Origin: Macrococcoides caseolyticum
GTDB lineage: Bacteria; Bacillota; Bacilli; Staphylococcales; Staphylococcaceae
Reading direction: 5' to 3'
Length of the DNA: 54,798 bases
Assembly: GCF_002902665.1 (NCBI RefSeq)
Contig: NZ_PPRM01000011.1
Span: 1-54,798, forward strand
The position numbers and the translations under genes are program-made. Position 1 is the stretch's first letter. Each line of letters opens with the position of its first letter. Shown here one piece after another: positions 44,155-53,378 of the stretch. The notes under the pieces were generated by a model. It saw only the letters and a program-made list of their open reading frames with translations, had not been told where the DNA came from and did no database searches.

Positions 44155-45231
44155 CTATACTGTCTGTGTTTTAACCTTTGTAGCCGCGATTTCAGATTTC
44201 GCTTGTTTCATCGGTTTCACGAACAAGAAATAGCTCATAAACCAAGTTCCAAGAATAATAAATAATAATGACAGCCAGCCTTGTGTATTCATCGTGGCAG
44301 TGGATACTAAACCATTACCGATAGAACACCCGCCAGCAAATGTTGCACCGATCCCCATCAATGCACCGCCTATTGCGCTGTTGCGAATCGTAATCTTATC
44401 TGGAAGACGCCATTTAAATTCTCTTGATCCTCTTGCCGCAATGTATGAACCGATAAGAATTCCAAGTACTAAGTATACACCCCAGTCAAGCAGCGTAACA
44501 TCACCATTGACTAAGAACTGTAATAGCTTGGCTGACGGTGTTGTGATTCCTAAGCCATAGTTACGACCTGTCGAGTAACTCATCGGCCATGCAGCAAGTG
44601 CGATAAGTCCAATAAGTACAGCCGCAAAGAAAGGATGATATTTCTTTTCAAAGAATAGATGACGTATACCAGTAAATTTTTGCTTTAATTTCGGTACCGC
44701 AACTTTAGGTCTTCTTAAAGTTTTAACGACAAAGAATAATGTAAGTGCACTTAATATTAAAACTAATACCCAATAGGGTAAACCAAACATTGTACTCATC
44801 TTTGATTCAACAACAGTCATACCATTAACCTTATCAAGCGCTGGTTTTAATGCACCGTTCTTCGTAATCGCTGCAAACAGTGCATACATAAATAATGCAA
44901 TCCAGCTTCCAATCAATCCTTCACCTGCGCGATACCATGTTCCCGTTGCACAGCCCCCTGCAAGAACGATACCCACGCCAAATATAAATGAACCGAATAT
45001 CGTACCGATTACAGAATATGCATCATAAGGAATTTCTAGCACATGTAAAGACGTCAATATCGCTAATCCGATCGCTTGTATCGTGATCGCGACAAGCAAT
45101 GCATAGAACATTTTATTGTTCTTTTGAACGTACATATCTCTGAAACCTCCAGTTAAGCAAAAACGTGTACGCTGCATCACAAATCCAAGTAATAAACCAA
45201 TAATTAAACCACTAAAAATAGTCCAGCCCAT
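44155..45231 (-). CDS. YeeE/YedE (TsuA-like) thiosulfate transporter
   Basis: 358 residues, nine or ten hydrophobic segments in two repeats. Cys residues of the family lie in RTRFCLTGGFRD, LAGGCATGTWYRAGEG and FAGGCSIGNG, the GGCxxG path lines the thiosulfate channel in known TsuA. Start at 45231, behind AGGAGGT; the longer frame runs through it. It forms a two-gene unit with the TusA-like protein. A 12-bp palindrome at 45273 lies in its promoter region. Confidence 0.9.
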   Translation of the reverse strand: MGWTIFSGLIIGLLLGFVMQRTRFCLTGGFRDMYVQKNNKMFYALLVAITIQAIGLAILTSLHVLEIPYDAYSVIGTIFGSFIFGVGIVLAGGCATGTWYRAGEGLIGSWIALFMYALFAAITKNGALKPALDKVNGMTVVESKMSTMFGLPYWVLVLILSALTLFFVVKTLRRPKVAVPKLKQKFTGIRHLFFEKKYHPFFAAVLIGLIALAAWPMSYSTGRNYGLGITTPSAKLLQFLVNGDVTLLDWGVYLVLGILIGSYIAARGSREFKWRLPDKITIRNSAIGGALMGIGATFAGGCSIGNGLVSTATMNTQGWLSLLFIILGTWFMSYFLFVKPMKQAKSEIAATKVKTQTV

Positions 45232-45272
45232 AATTAACCTCCTATAATTCCGATAGTTTTTGTAAGAAATAA

Positions 45273-45284
45273 ATACTATAGTAT
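45273..45284. promoter_or_regulatory. Small palindrome in the yeeE promoter region
   Basis: ATACTATAGTAT, perfect 12-bp palindrome about 40 bp before the start, resembling the CstR operator outline but lacking its CC/GG. Could be a -10 or an operator. Confidence 0.35.
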
Positions 45285-45331
45285 CGAAATTCAGGAATTT
45301 TTGCAATTAAATTTTTTCATTTTTGTACCTT

Positions 45332-45860
45332 TTATTGATTTAAATAGTCTATGACGACTGTACCAACTGCTTGAGCTGCAATTAGCAATGATTTTTCGTT
45401 GATATTAAATTTCGGATGATGATGCGGGTATATATGTCCATCTTCCGGGCTCGCCCCTGCATAAATAAATGACGAAGGTCTTTCCTTAGCATAATAGGCA
45501 AAATCCTCTAAAGGGGGTTGCGGCTCGGTCAGTGCAACATCAAAGTCTAGATCTGTGCTTTGAAGTGTATCTGCGACATACTGCGTAAATTCAGGGTCGT
45601 TATAAAGGGCAGGATAGTCGTCCTGATAATCAAGTTCACACTCTACGTCAAACATCACTTCAATCCCTTTAACAATGCGTCGGATCTCTGTTTCGATTAC
45701 TTCTTTTGTCTGATCTGTCAGCCCTCTGATATCACCTTCTAATGATACGGTATCCTATATGATGTTAAACTGACCCTGCCCGTCAAACGACCCTATTGTT
45801 ACAACTCCTGCATCAAAAGGACTGAGCCGTCTAGATACAATCGTTTGTGCATTATAATCC
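45332..45860 (-). pseudogene. Remnant of an M20 amidohydrolase
   Basis: Only the C-terminal half remains. Translation on the minus strand from about 45856 reads TIVSRRLSPFDAGVVTIGSF...FNII, then an in-frame TAG (ATC ATA TAG GAT) where a lysine codon is expected, then DTVSLEGDIRGLTDQTKEVI through to PHHHPKFNINEKSLL. The N-terminal ~180 residues, including the metal-binding part, are absent. The reading frame before the stop joins unrelated DNA near 45860. An intact relative lies at 51922-53109. Confidence 0.9.
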
Positions 45861-45917
45861 TCTCCTTTTACATATTTTAAAATATATTACGTATGATATG
45901 TTGTAAGACGCAATAAT

Positions 45918-45944
45918 CAAGCATATTGAAGTGTATGCTTTTTA
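45918..45944 (+). terminator. Hairpin with T-run before the helicase gene
   Basis: AAGCATA and TATGCTT arms around 8 nt, then TTTTT on the plus strand. It may end leftover transcription from the left or attenuate the helicase gene. Confidence 0.4.
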
Positions 45945-46000
45945 TAAGCTGAGCGCATAGAAAAAAGCATGTTATGATAATATCAAAGGGAGGTTACATA

Positions 46001-48070
46001 ATGAATATTGAAAGTCGCGCACTAACGTTATTACAGACATCATATGGCAACGACGCTCAGTTCCGCGATGGGCAACTTGAAGCAATACAAGCAGTAGCAG
46101 ATAAAAGAAAAGTGCTCGTCATACAGAAGACCGGTTGGGGAAAATCTATCGTTTACTTTATAGCTACAAAGCTACTAAGAGAAGACGGCAGTGGTCCAAC
46201 AATCATTATCAGTCCACTGCTTGCATTGATGCACAATCAGATTGATGCGGCTGCGAAGCTCGGGTTGAATGTTGTATCAATTAACAGCAATAATCGTGAT
46301 GAATGGGACAGCATCTACTCCAACCTTCATGCAGCAGACGCTATCATCGTCTCACCGGAGAAATTATCAGACCCACGTTTCATAGAAGCACTGACTGCGA
46401 TCAATGATATCGAGCTGATTGTTGTGGATGAAGCACATTCTATCTCAGACTGGGGCCATGATTTCAGACCGGATTATCAACGCATCGTCAACTTACTCAA
46501 GACCTTACCAGATTCTATCGCAGTATTAGGTACGACCGCTACAGCCAATGATCGTGTCATCGATGATATTAAAGAGCAGCTCGGTGATGATTTAGCTGTC
46601 TTTCGCGGCAACTTAATGCGTGATAATATTTCTATTCAAATTAACCCGGTACAATCTAAAGTTGAGCGTCTTGCTTTTGTGACTGACGCATTACTGAATC
46701 ACTCTTTCATAAGCAAGTCACAAGGCATCATCTACTGTCTCACAAAGAAAGAATGTGATTCAGTAGCCGAGTTCTTAAAACTGCATAATATCGACGCTGA
46801 AGCTTATTACTCCGGTATGCAGGATGAATTCGGTAATAATACAGAGGAAGCGGTACTCGCACGCTTTCATGAAGGTACTCTGCGCGTGATCGTTGCCACA
46901 ATTAAACTTGGCATGGGCTATGATAAATCAGACATCGGATTCGTAATGCACTTTCAACTGCCACAAAACTTAATATCGTATTACCAGCAAATCGGTCGTG
47001 CAGGCAGAAACGGAAAACCTGCCCTTGCTATCCTTCTGCATGGTGATGAAGATGAAGAAATTATCAAATCATTTATAGATTCATCTTACAAAGACCCAGA
47101 GCTATTGTCACAGATTCTCGATCTGCTGAGACAGTATCCGGAAGGCTTATCACGTAATGAGATACTCCCACACTTCAACTTGAATACGACAAAGCTTGCA
47201 GGTGTTCTAAAGTATCTCTATGTCCATGAATATATTGAGCTGCACAAAAGAAAGTATGTCATCAACGAACAAAATACATTTGATGCGACTGAAAATGCGA
47301 AGCTTCAGAACAAACTCAATGATACGCGCATGAATGAATTAAACAACCTCAAACGATTTATTAACTATGATGGCTGTTATATGAAATACATTGCCGAAGA
47401 ACTTGATGCCCCAGACATGAAAGAAGTCTGTGGCATGTGTACTTATTGCAGAAATCGTATATTTGTCCCAATGACAAATGATAATCCATACCTTGAATCA
47501 GCAACGCAATATAAAAATAAGTTACATGGTGAGATAGCACCAAGAAAACGTACAGCTTATAACAAAAAGATTGAAGAACACTTACAGATGCAACCCGGAT
47601 GGACATATACGACCGATGCATATTCTCCTATCGGCAGACGATTTATGCTAGAAAAAGAACACGATCAGTTTTCTGAAAAAACAGCAGCAACAGTCCGCCA
47701 TTTCTTGAAAGATATGATATATCAGAATGAAATTGATGCGATTGTTCCCGTTCCAAGTTTAAGGAATCCAGGACTCGTCAAAACATTGGCCAAGCAGCTT
47801 GCTCAAAGTTTTAACATCGACTACATCGAAGCTGTGGAAAAGATACGTCCTGGCGCATTACAAAGAGAAATGAAAAATTCTATGATGCAGGAACAAAATA
47901 TTAAAGACACGATTCATATCGTCAATCATGAGCAACTCGCAGGTAAGAACATACTGCTTATAGACGACGTCGTAAATTCCAGATGGACGATGACCGTTAT
48001 TGCATCACAGCTGCTAGAAAGCGCTGATAAAGTCTATCCATTTGCGTTGATCCATAATAGTAGTGAATAA
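46001..48070 (+). CDS. RecQ-type helicase fused to a phosphoribosyltransferase domain
   Basis: 689 residues. Helicase core: Walker A TGWGKS (44-49), DEAH (143-146), SISDWGHDFRPDY (147-159), TTATAND, motif VI QQIGRAGRNG (329-338). A C4 zinc site follows: Cys459, 477, 480, 483. Beyond about 530 a phosphoribosyltransferase-like domain begins, with PVPSLRNPG and the PRPP-loop motif ILLIDDVVNSRWT (651-663). RecQ lacks that domain and ComF lacks the helicase. No HRDC is seen. Start ATG at 46001, behind GGGAGG; the longer frame begins before it. Single-gene unit. DNA repair by unwinding is expected; the extra domain may bind nucleotide. Confidence 0.88.
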   Translation: MNIESRALTLLQTSYGNDAQFRDGQLEAIQAVADKRKVLVIQKTGWGKSIVYFIATKLLREDGSGPTIIISPLLALMHNQIDAAAKLGLNVVSINSNNRDEWDSIYSNLHAADAIIVSPEKLSDPRFIEALTAINDIELIVVDEAHSISDWGHDFRPDYQRIVNLLKTLPDSIAVLGTTATANDRVIDDIKEQLGDDLAVFRGNLMRDNISIQINPVQSKVERLAFVTDALLNHSFISKSQGIIYCLTKKECDSVAEFLKLHNIDAEAYYSGMQDEFGNNTEEAVLARFHEGTLRVIVATIKLGMGYDKSDIGFVMHFQLPQNLISYYQQIGRAGRNGKPALAILLHGDEDEEIIKSFIDSSYKDPELLSQILDLLRQYPEGLSRNEILPHFNLNTTKLAGVLKYLYVHEYIELHKRKYVINEQNTFDATENAKLQNKLNDTRMNELNNLKRFINYDGCYMKYIAEELDAPDMKEVCGMCTYCRNRIFVPMTNDNPYLESATQYKNKLHGEIAPRKRTAYNKKIEEHLQMQPGWTYTTDAYSPIGRRFMLEKEHDQFSEKTAATVRHFLKDMIYQNEIDAIVPVPSLRNPGLVKTLAKQLAQSFNIDYIEAVEKIRPGALQREMKNSMMQEQNIKDTIHIVNHEQLAGKNILLIDDVVNSRWTMTVIASQLLESADKVYPFALIHNSSE

Positions 48071-48100
48071 AGCAGCACTCAAATTTTGAGTGCTGCTTCA
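48068..48100. terminator. Bidirectional terminator
   Basis: AGCAGCACTCAAA and TTTGAGTGCTGCT pair around a few bases, with T-rich flanks, between convergent genes. Confidence 0.85.
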
Positions 48101-49071
48101 TTTACTTCAGATTCATTTATATCAATCTCAAACCCTAGATCTTCCAGCATCTTATAATCAAGTTCATTCGGCTGTCCATTGGTAATCAGATAATCTCCTA
48201 CAAAGATGGAGTTTGCTGCCTGCATCGCAAGGGGTTGTAATGTTCTTAAATTCACTTCTCTACCCCCAGCAATGCGGATTTCTTTCGATGGATTAATCAA
48301 TCTGAACATCGATAATATTCTTAAACAGCGTTCTGGTGTTAAGTTATCTTCATTACCGAACTTCGTCCCCTTCACAGGGTGAAGGAAGTTTACCGGGATA
48401 CTATCTGCGTCTATCGCTCGAAGCGCTAATGCCATATCAATAATATCCTCATCTGTCTCACCCATCCCACATATTACACCTGAACATGGCGAGATGTTAT
48501 TGGCTTTCATGATTTCAATGGTATCGACACGGTCTTGATATGTATGTGTCGTTACGACTTCATCATGATAATTTTCACTCGTATTAATATTGTGATTATA
48601 ACGGTCTACGCCAGCCGATTTCAGCTTCTTCGCTTGTTCGTCATTCGTCAGACCGAGACAAGCACAAATCTTAAGCTGCGGATGTTCATGTTTAATTGAT
48701 TCAACAGTATCTGCAATATGCTCAACCTCTTTATCGCTTGGCCCTCGTCCACTCATAACGATACAATAAGTGCTGATGTCATGTGTCGCACAGAAATCTG
48801 CACCTGATTTAATCTGTTCACTATCAACCAGTAAATATTTGTCTTTATTCTTCATTAGTTTCGATTGTCCGCAATAACCACAGTCCTCTGGACAAATTCC
48901 ACTCTTCGCATTAAGAATCATATTCAGTTTCACCTTACGACCATAATAATATTTACGCACTTGATATGCTTCATGCAGTAAGTCATATGTATCTATATTA
49001 TTATCAACAAATAATGATAATGCTTCTTCTTTTGAAATATTTTCTCCATTAATAATACGTTGTGCTAACAT
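48079..49071 (-). CDS. bioB: Biotin synthase BioB
   Basis: 330 residues, radical-SAM. [11 protein letters not shown] (CxxxCxxC) binds the 4Fe-4S cluster, and [16 protein letters not shown] and HPVKGTKF are family motifs. Inserts sulfur into dethiobiotin. Solitary: no bioA, D, F or W in the window. The upstream 49116-49146 BirA-type site points to biotin repression. Confidence 0.96.
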   Translation of the reverse strand: MLAQRIINGENISKEEALSLFVDNNIDTYDLLHEAYQVRKYYYGRKVKLNMILNAKSGICPEDCGYCGQSKLMKNKDKYLLVDSEQIKSGADFCATHDISTYCIVMSGRGPSDKEVEHIADTVESIKHEHPQLKICACLGLTNDEQAKKLKSAGVDRYNHNINTSENYHDEVVTTHTYQDRVDTIEIMKANNISPCSGVICGMGETDEDIIDMALALRAIDADSIPVNFLHPVKGTKFGNEDNLTPERCLRILSMFRLINPSKEIRIAGGREVNLRTLQPLAMQAANSIFVGDYLITNGQPNELDYKMLEDLGFEIDINESEVNEAALKI

Positions 49072-49115
49072 AAAATCCCCCCTGTATACTTTTATAATAT
49101 AACTGCACTATTATA

Positions 49116-49146
49116 TTGTAAACTAATTATTAATATAAGTTAACAA
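49116..49146. promoter_or_regulatory. BirA (biotin repressor) operator
   Basis: TTGTAAAC-N15-GTTAACAA, the inverted-repeat form of the Firmicute BirA site, one mismatch in the left arm. It lies 45-75 bp before bioB with TATAAT next to it. Confidence 0.85.
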
Positions 49147-49178
49147 TCATCCCAAAAAAATAAACGGCGATTGCCCGT

Positions 49179-50216
49179 TTATTTAATCACTATTCCACTT
49201 TCAGAATCAAAATATCTCACTTTCTTATCATTGATCGAGATGCGAATCTCATCACCGATTGCAAGCGTCAGCTGCTCTGAAAACTTAGCAATACATTGCG
49301 CGCCATTGACCATGAAGGTGACGACCGTCGTATCTCCTAACATCTCACATGCCGTTACAGTAACGGATGTCCCTAATGAATCCCGTGTCACATCTTCGGG
49401 TCTGAACCCTACCTCTATCGTACCATCAGCAACCGGCATGTTAATTGGTAGATTGAAGTCACCGAACTGCACCATACCATCCACTACATCACCGCGTACA
49501 ATATTCATCGCAGGAGATCCTATAAAACTCGCAACGAACTTATTGTTTGGCTCATTATAGATTTCAAGCGGGGTGCCAATCTGCTGTACTTGCCCTTCAT
49601 TCAAGACCATAATACGATCACTCATCGTCATCGCCTCAACCTGGTCATGCGTTACATAAATCATCGTCATACCGAGGCGCTGCTGTAACTGTCGTAACTC
49701 GACACGCATCTGACTACGCAGCTTGGCATCCAGGTTAGATAACGGTTCGTCCATTAAGCACAGCTTCGATTCACTGGCGATGGCACGCGCTAATGCCACA
49801 CGCTGACACTGGCCACCAGATAGTTCGCCGGGTTTCTTCTTCAAATAATCTTCTAACCCAACAAGCTTCGCCGCTTCTAACATCCTGTCATAACGCACCG
49901 CTTTAGGTACCTTACGATTCTCTAGCGTAAACAGAATATTCTTCTCAACCGTCATGTGCGGATATAACGCATAGTTCTGAAACACCATCGACAATGAACG
50001 TGCTTTCGGATGCAGATGATTTGCAAGCTGCCCGTCAATATAGAGTTCACCCTCTGTGATATCCTCAAGACCCGCAATCATGTTTAGCAGCGTACTCTTC
50101 CCACAGCCACCCGGGCCGACAAGGACAAAGAACTCACCAAGCTGCACATCACATGAGATATCCTTGAGCACATAATCTTCTCTATAACGTTTACTGATAT
50201 GTTCTAGCTTCAGCAT
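49179..50216 (-). CDS. ABC transporter ATP-binding protein, MsmX/UgpC type
   Basis: 345 residues. Walker A GPGGCGKST, signature LSGGQCQRVALARAIA, Walker B LMDEPLSNLDAKLR and the C-terminal OB-like regulatory domain (GFRPEDV) are those of the MalK/MsmX/UgpC group. Its permease and binding-protein genes are not adjacent, as for a shared ATPase. It follows glpT but a terminator lies between. Start ATG at 50216 after AAGGAGGTG; the longer frame passes through it. Confidence 0.9.
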   Translation of the reverse strand: MLKLEHISKRYREDYVLKDISCDVQLGEFFVLVGPGGCGKSTLLNMIAGLEDITEGELYIDGQLANHLHPKARSLSMVFQNYALYPHMTVEKNILFTLENRKVPKAVRYDRMLEAAKLVGLEDYLKKKPGELSGGQCQRVALARAIASESKLCLMDEPLSNLDAKLRSQMRVELRQLQQRLGMTMIYVTHDQVEAMTMSDRIMVLNEGQVQQIGTPLEIYNEPNNKFVASFIGSPAMNIVRGDVVDGMVQFGDFNLPINMPVADGTIEVGFRPEDVTRDSLGTSVTVTACEMLGDTTVVTFMVNGAQCIAKFSEQLTLAIGDEIRISINDKKVRYFDSESGIVIK

Positions 50217-50239
50217 TCTCCACACCTCCTTACCTGTAT

Positions 50240-50277
50240 TATAAAAAAAATGCATAGAATACTCTATGCATTTTCCT
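50240..50277 (-). terminator. Terminator of glpT
   Basis: AAAATGCATAGAG pairs with TTCTATGCATTTT (one mismatch) and ends in a T-run on the minus strand. Confidence 0.85.
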
Positions 50278-50278
50278 C

Positions 50279-51637
50279 CTATTTAATTACTTCTTGTCCA
50301 CGCACGTTCCACGTGAAGGTAAAGCTTAATGTCGCAAGCACAGAAGCTCCGACCAATAGCATAAATCCAGCATCCCAGCCGAAGTTATCAACAATTGCTC
50401 CCATCAGGATATTCGCCATCACCGCACCAGCCAGGTAACCGAACAATCCAGTAAGTCCTGCTGCTGTCCCTGCTGCTTTTTTCGGTACATAATCCAGTGC
50501 CTGTAAGCCAATCAGCATTACCGGTCCATAGATCAAGAACCCGATAGTAATCAGTGCAATATTATCGATCCACGGGTTGCCTGCAGGGTTCAGCCAGTAG
50601 ACGATTACTGCAATCGTTACGCCGATCATAAAGATAAATCCTGCTGGACCACGACGCCCTTTGAATACTTTATCTGATAACCAGCCACACAATAAGGTCC
50701 CAGGAATACCTGCCCATTCATATAAGAAGTAAGACCAGCTGGATTCGTTAAGCTGAAATCCTTTCTCTTCATTAAGATACGTCGGTGCCCAGTCTAATAC
50801 ACCATATCTTACGAAGTAGACAAAGATATTAGCGATTGCGATCATCCAGACCCACTTGTTATTCAGTACATATTTGAAGAGAATCTCTTTCGTCGTTAAT
50901 TCTTCTTCCAATGTCTCATGTGCCTTATTCGGATAATCATCCTTATATACTTCAATCGGTGGTAATCCTTGTGATTGAGGTGTATCCTTCATGAAATAGA
51001 ACGTTATTGCAGCACATACTAAGGCAATCAGTGCCGGGAAGATAAACGCACCTTCAAAACCTTTTAGATAGCCAAAGTTGTATGTTGTAAACAGTGTGAT
51101 ACCAAATACAGCAAGCGGTGCCATCACTCCACCACCTACGTTATGTGCAACGTTCCATAGTGCTGTTTTACTTCCACGCTCAGATACACTGAACCAATGG
51201 ACTAATGTTCTTCCAGCAGGCGGCCAGCCCATACCCTGGAACCATCCATTCAAGAATAATAAGACAAACATAATAGCAATCGAAGAGGTAAAGAACGGAA
51301 CAAAACCAAGCAGCAAGTTGACGATTGCTGTCAGTACAAGACCAAGCACCATGAAGTTTCTGGCGTGACTCCTGTCCGATACCGTTCCCATCACAAATTT
51401 ACTAATACCGTATGCAATAGATACCGCTGATAACGCGAAACCAAGATCGGTCTTTGTGAACCCCTGTTCAATAAGTGCTGGCATCGCAAGCGAGAAATTC
51501 TTTCTTAACAGATAGTAAGCTGCGTAACCAATAAAGATTCCGATAAAGACCTGCAGACGTAACTTCTTGTACTCTGCATCAACTTCTTTGCGATCTAAAG
51601 GCTGTGCTTTAGGCGCAGGTTGTAAAAACTTTAACAT
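50279..51637 (-). CDS. glpT: Glycerol-3-phosphate:phosphate antiporter GlpT
   Basis: 452 residues, organophosphate:Pi antiporter of the MFS, 12 helices. The family stretch [36 protein letters not shown] and [12 protein letters not shown] closely resembles B. subtilis GlpT. Imports glycerol-3-phosphate, also the route for fosfomycin. An upstream AT-rich region holds the divergent M20 gene. UhpT is less likely from the N-terminus. Confidence 0.92.
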   Translation of the reverse strand: MLKFLQPAPKAQPLDRKEVDAEYKKLRLQVFIGIFIGYAAYYLLRKNFSLAMPALIEQGFTKTDLGFALSAVSIAYGISKFVMGTVSDRSHARNFMVLGLVLTAIVNLLLGFVPFFTSSIAIMFVLLFLNGWFQGMGWPPAGRTLVHWFSVSERGSKTALWNVAHNVGGGVMAPLAVFGITLFTTYNFGYLKGFEGAFIFPALIALVCAAITFYFMKDTPQSQGLPPIEVYKDDYPNKAHETLEEELTTKEILFKYVLNNKWVWMIAIANIFVYFVRYGVLDWAPTYLNEEKGFQLNESSWSYFLYEWAGIPGTLLCGWLSDKVFKGRRGPAGFIFMIGVTIAVIVYWLNPAGNPWIDNIALITIGFLIYGPVMLIGLQALDYVPKKAAGTAAGLTGLFGYLAGAVMANILMGAIVDNFGWDAGFMLLVGASVLATLSFTFTWNVRGQEVIK

Positions 51638-51921
51638 AAATTTCCTCCCATTTTCTATATTTACATTATCTTTACAATCTTAACAAACTAGACACAATTC
51701 GTAAAGAAAGCCTTTACAAAAAGTTTAAGCTATTATGAAAATAAATCCACTGATTATTTAGTGAATCTATTTATCGTCAACAAGGGACTCATATCTATTA
51801 AAAAATGAAAACTATGCTTCACTTAATCTTATATTGATAGCAGCAGATGCCGATATACTTACTCAGCAACATTTCATAACTTAAATCTGATATATTTAAG
51901 AAAAATGAGAGGAGATACAAT
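51638..51921. other. Divergent intergenic region of glpT and an M20 gene
   Basis: 284 bp without a gene. A weak cre-like element, TGTAAAGGCTTTCT (minus strand), lies near 51706-51719 by glpT; its GG in place of CG makes it uncertain. Confidence 0.4.
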
Positions 51922-53109
51922 ATGACACTCAAAGACACATTATTCAAGAAGCTAGATGAAAAACAGGATCGAATGATTGAGATCAGACGTCATTTGCATG
52001 CTCATCCTGAATTATCATTCGAGGAGCATGAAACTGCTGCATTTATCGAGAACTTCTATAAAGGAAAGGATGTCACAGTACACACCAATGTTGGTGGCGG
52101 CACTGCAGTCATTGTTGATATTGAAAGTGGGAATCCAGGGAAGATTATCGGGTTACGCGCAGACTTTGATGCACTGCCGGTACATGAAGAAACGGGCTTA
52201 GCATATAAATCAACGCGTGACGGATTAATGCACGCTTGTGGTCATGATGCCCACACTGCGTACTTATTAACACTTGCCGATGCACTGATTGAGATGAAAG
52301 ATGAGTTATCTGGGACAATCCGCATCATCCATCAGCATGCTGAAGAGAAGCCGCCAGGTGGTGCAAGAGATATCGTAGCATCAGGCATCCTGGATAATCT
52401 CGACGAGGTCTATGGCATCCATGTCTTTCCTTTCGTTGATCAAGGGAAGATTGAAATACATGAAGCAGAGACATATGCAGGTTCTTCAACCTTCGATATC
52501 GTCATTCAAGGAAAAGGCGGCCATGCTGCAATGCCTCAGAATACAAAGGATGCCATCGTTGCCGCTTCTTACTTTGTCACACAACTACAAACCGTCGTAT
52601 CACGTTGTACAGACCCTAAAAATTCAGTCGTCGTAACCATCGGCGCATTCGAAGCACCAGGGACGCACAACGTCATTCAAGGCAAAGGCGTATTAAAAGG
52701 AACGACACGTTATCTCGACGAACCATCAAAAGACATAGCGTATGCAGCCATTAAAAACCAAGTCGAAGGGCTGGAGAAAGCATTCGGTGTTACAGTTGAT
52801 TTAGACTATCACTTTAACTACCCCGTACTCTATAACCACGTTGAACAAACACGTGCAGTTAGAGATATTCTTAAACAAAGTGAAGGCAGCTACTTTAATG
52901 AAGTCGTTGAAGGCGATACACTCTCCGGATCAGAAGATTTTGCTTATTACTTAAAGCAAACACCAGGAACCTTCTACATCGTCGGTGCTAAACCTGAAGG
53001 AATAGCAGATCCATATCCAAACCATCATCCGAAGTTTGAAATTAATGAAGAGTCGATGATGATCTGTGCGAAGTCACTTGGGGAAGTAGTGCTCGGTAGG
53101 ATGGAGTGA
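51922..53109 (+). CDS. M20-family amidohydrolase
   Basis: 395 residues, M20D-type aminoacylase/amidohydrolase (HipO/YxeP-like). Metal ligands are in RADFDALPVHEE and HACGHDAHTAYLL, with HAEEKPPGGA; dimerisation insertion about 180-300; the C-terminal SGSEDFAYYL and HHPKFEINEESM are intact. Hydrolyses N-acyl amino acids or similar. The promoter region is shared with glpT. GAGAGGAG lies before the ATG. The damaged 45332-45860 gene is a paralogue. Confidence 0.9.
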   Translation: MTLKDTLFKKLDEKQDRMIEIRRHLHAHPELSFEEHETAAFIENFYKGKDVTVHTNVGGGTAVIVDIESGNPGKIIGLRADFDALPVHEETGLAYKSTRDGLMHACGHDAHTAYLLTLADALIEMKDELSGTIRIIHQHAEEKPPGGARDIVASGILDNLDEVYGIHVFPFVDQGKIEIHEAETYAGSSTFDIVIQGKGGHAAMPQNTKDAIVAASYFVTQLQTVVSRCTDPKNSVVVTIGAFEAPGTHNVIQGKGVLKGTTRYLDEPSKDIAYAAIKNQVEGLEKAFGVTVDLDYHFNYPVLYNHVEQTRAVRDILKQSEGSYFNEVVEGDTLSGSEDFAYYLKQTPGTFYIVGAKPEGIADPYPNHHPKFEINEESMMICAKSLGEVVLGRME

Positions 53110-53378
53110 TAGACAATAAAAACACAAGAAATAACCTAGGTATTGAACATATCAATACCTAGGTTATTTCTTGTTTATATTAAATGATTCAATTTATGTT
53201 TAATATAAAATTATCACCAACTTCATTACTTTTATTAGATAATTAATACTCTGAAGTTCATTGAGAAACTCATACTATCCACTACGCTCTAAATTTTAAT
53301 TTGTAGTTTTTAACTAAGTATATTATATCCATTTTTAACAGTGCCGTATTCAATTATATAATTTTTACATCATTATTA
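53110..53378. other. Intergenic region between the M20 gene and mntH
   Basis: 269 bp, no gene seen. It holds the terminator palindrome, after which it is plain AT-rich sequence. Confidence 0.6.
53124..53174. terminator. Long perfect hairpin, probable terminator
   Basis: ACAAGAAATAACCTAGGTA and on to 53146 pairs perfectly (23 bp) with 53152-53174 around a 5-nt loop. It is palindromic, so works both ways; the following T stretch is only moderate. Confidence 0.7.

Noticed and set aside
46001-48070. A multi-gene phage-defence island around the helicase
   Set aside because: The neighbours are an M20 remnant and bioB; there is no partner gene.
51706-51719. A cre site before glpT
   Set aside because: TGTAAAGGCTTTCT has GG where cre has CG; kept only as a weak possibility.
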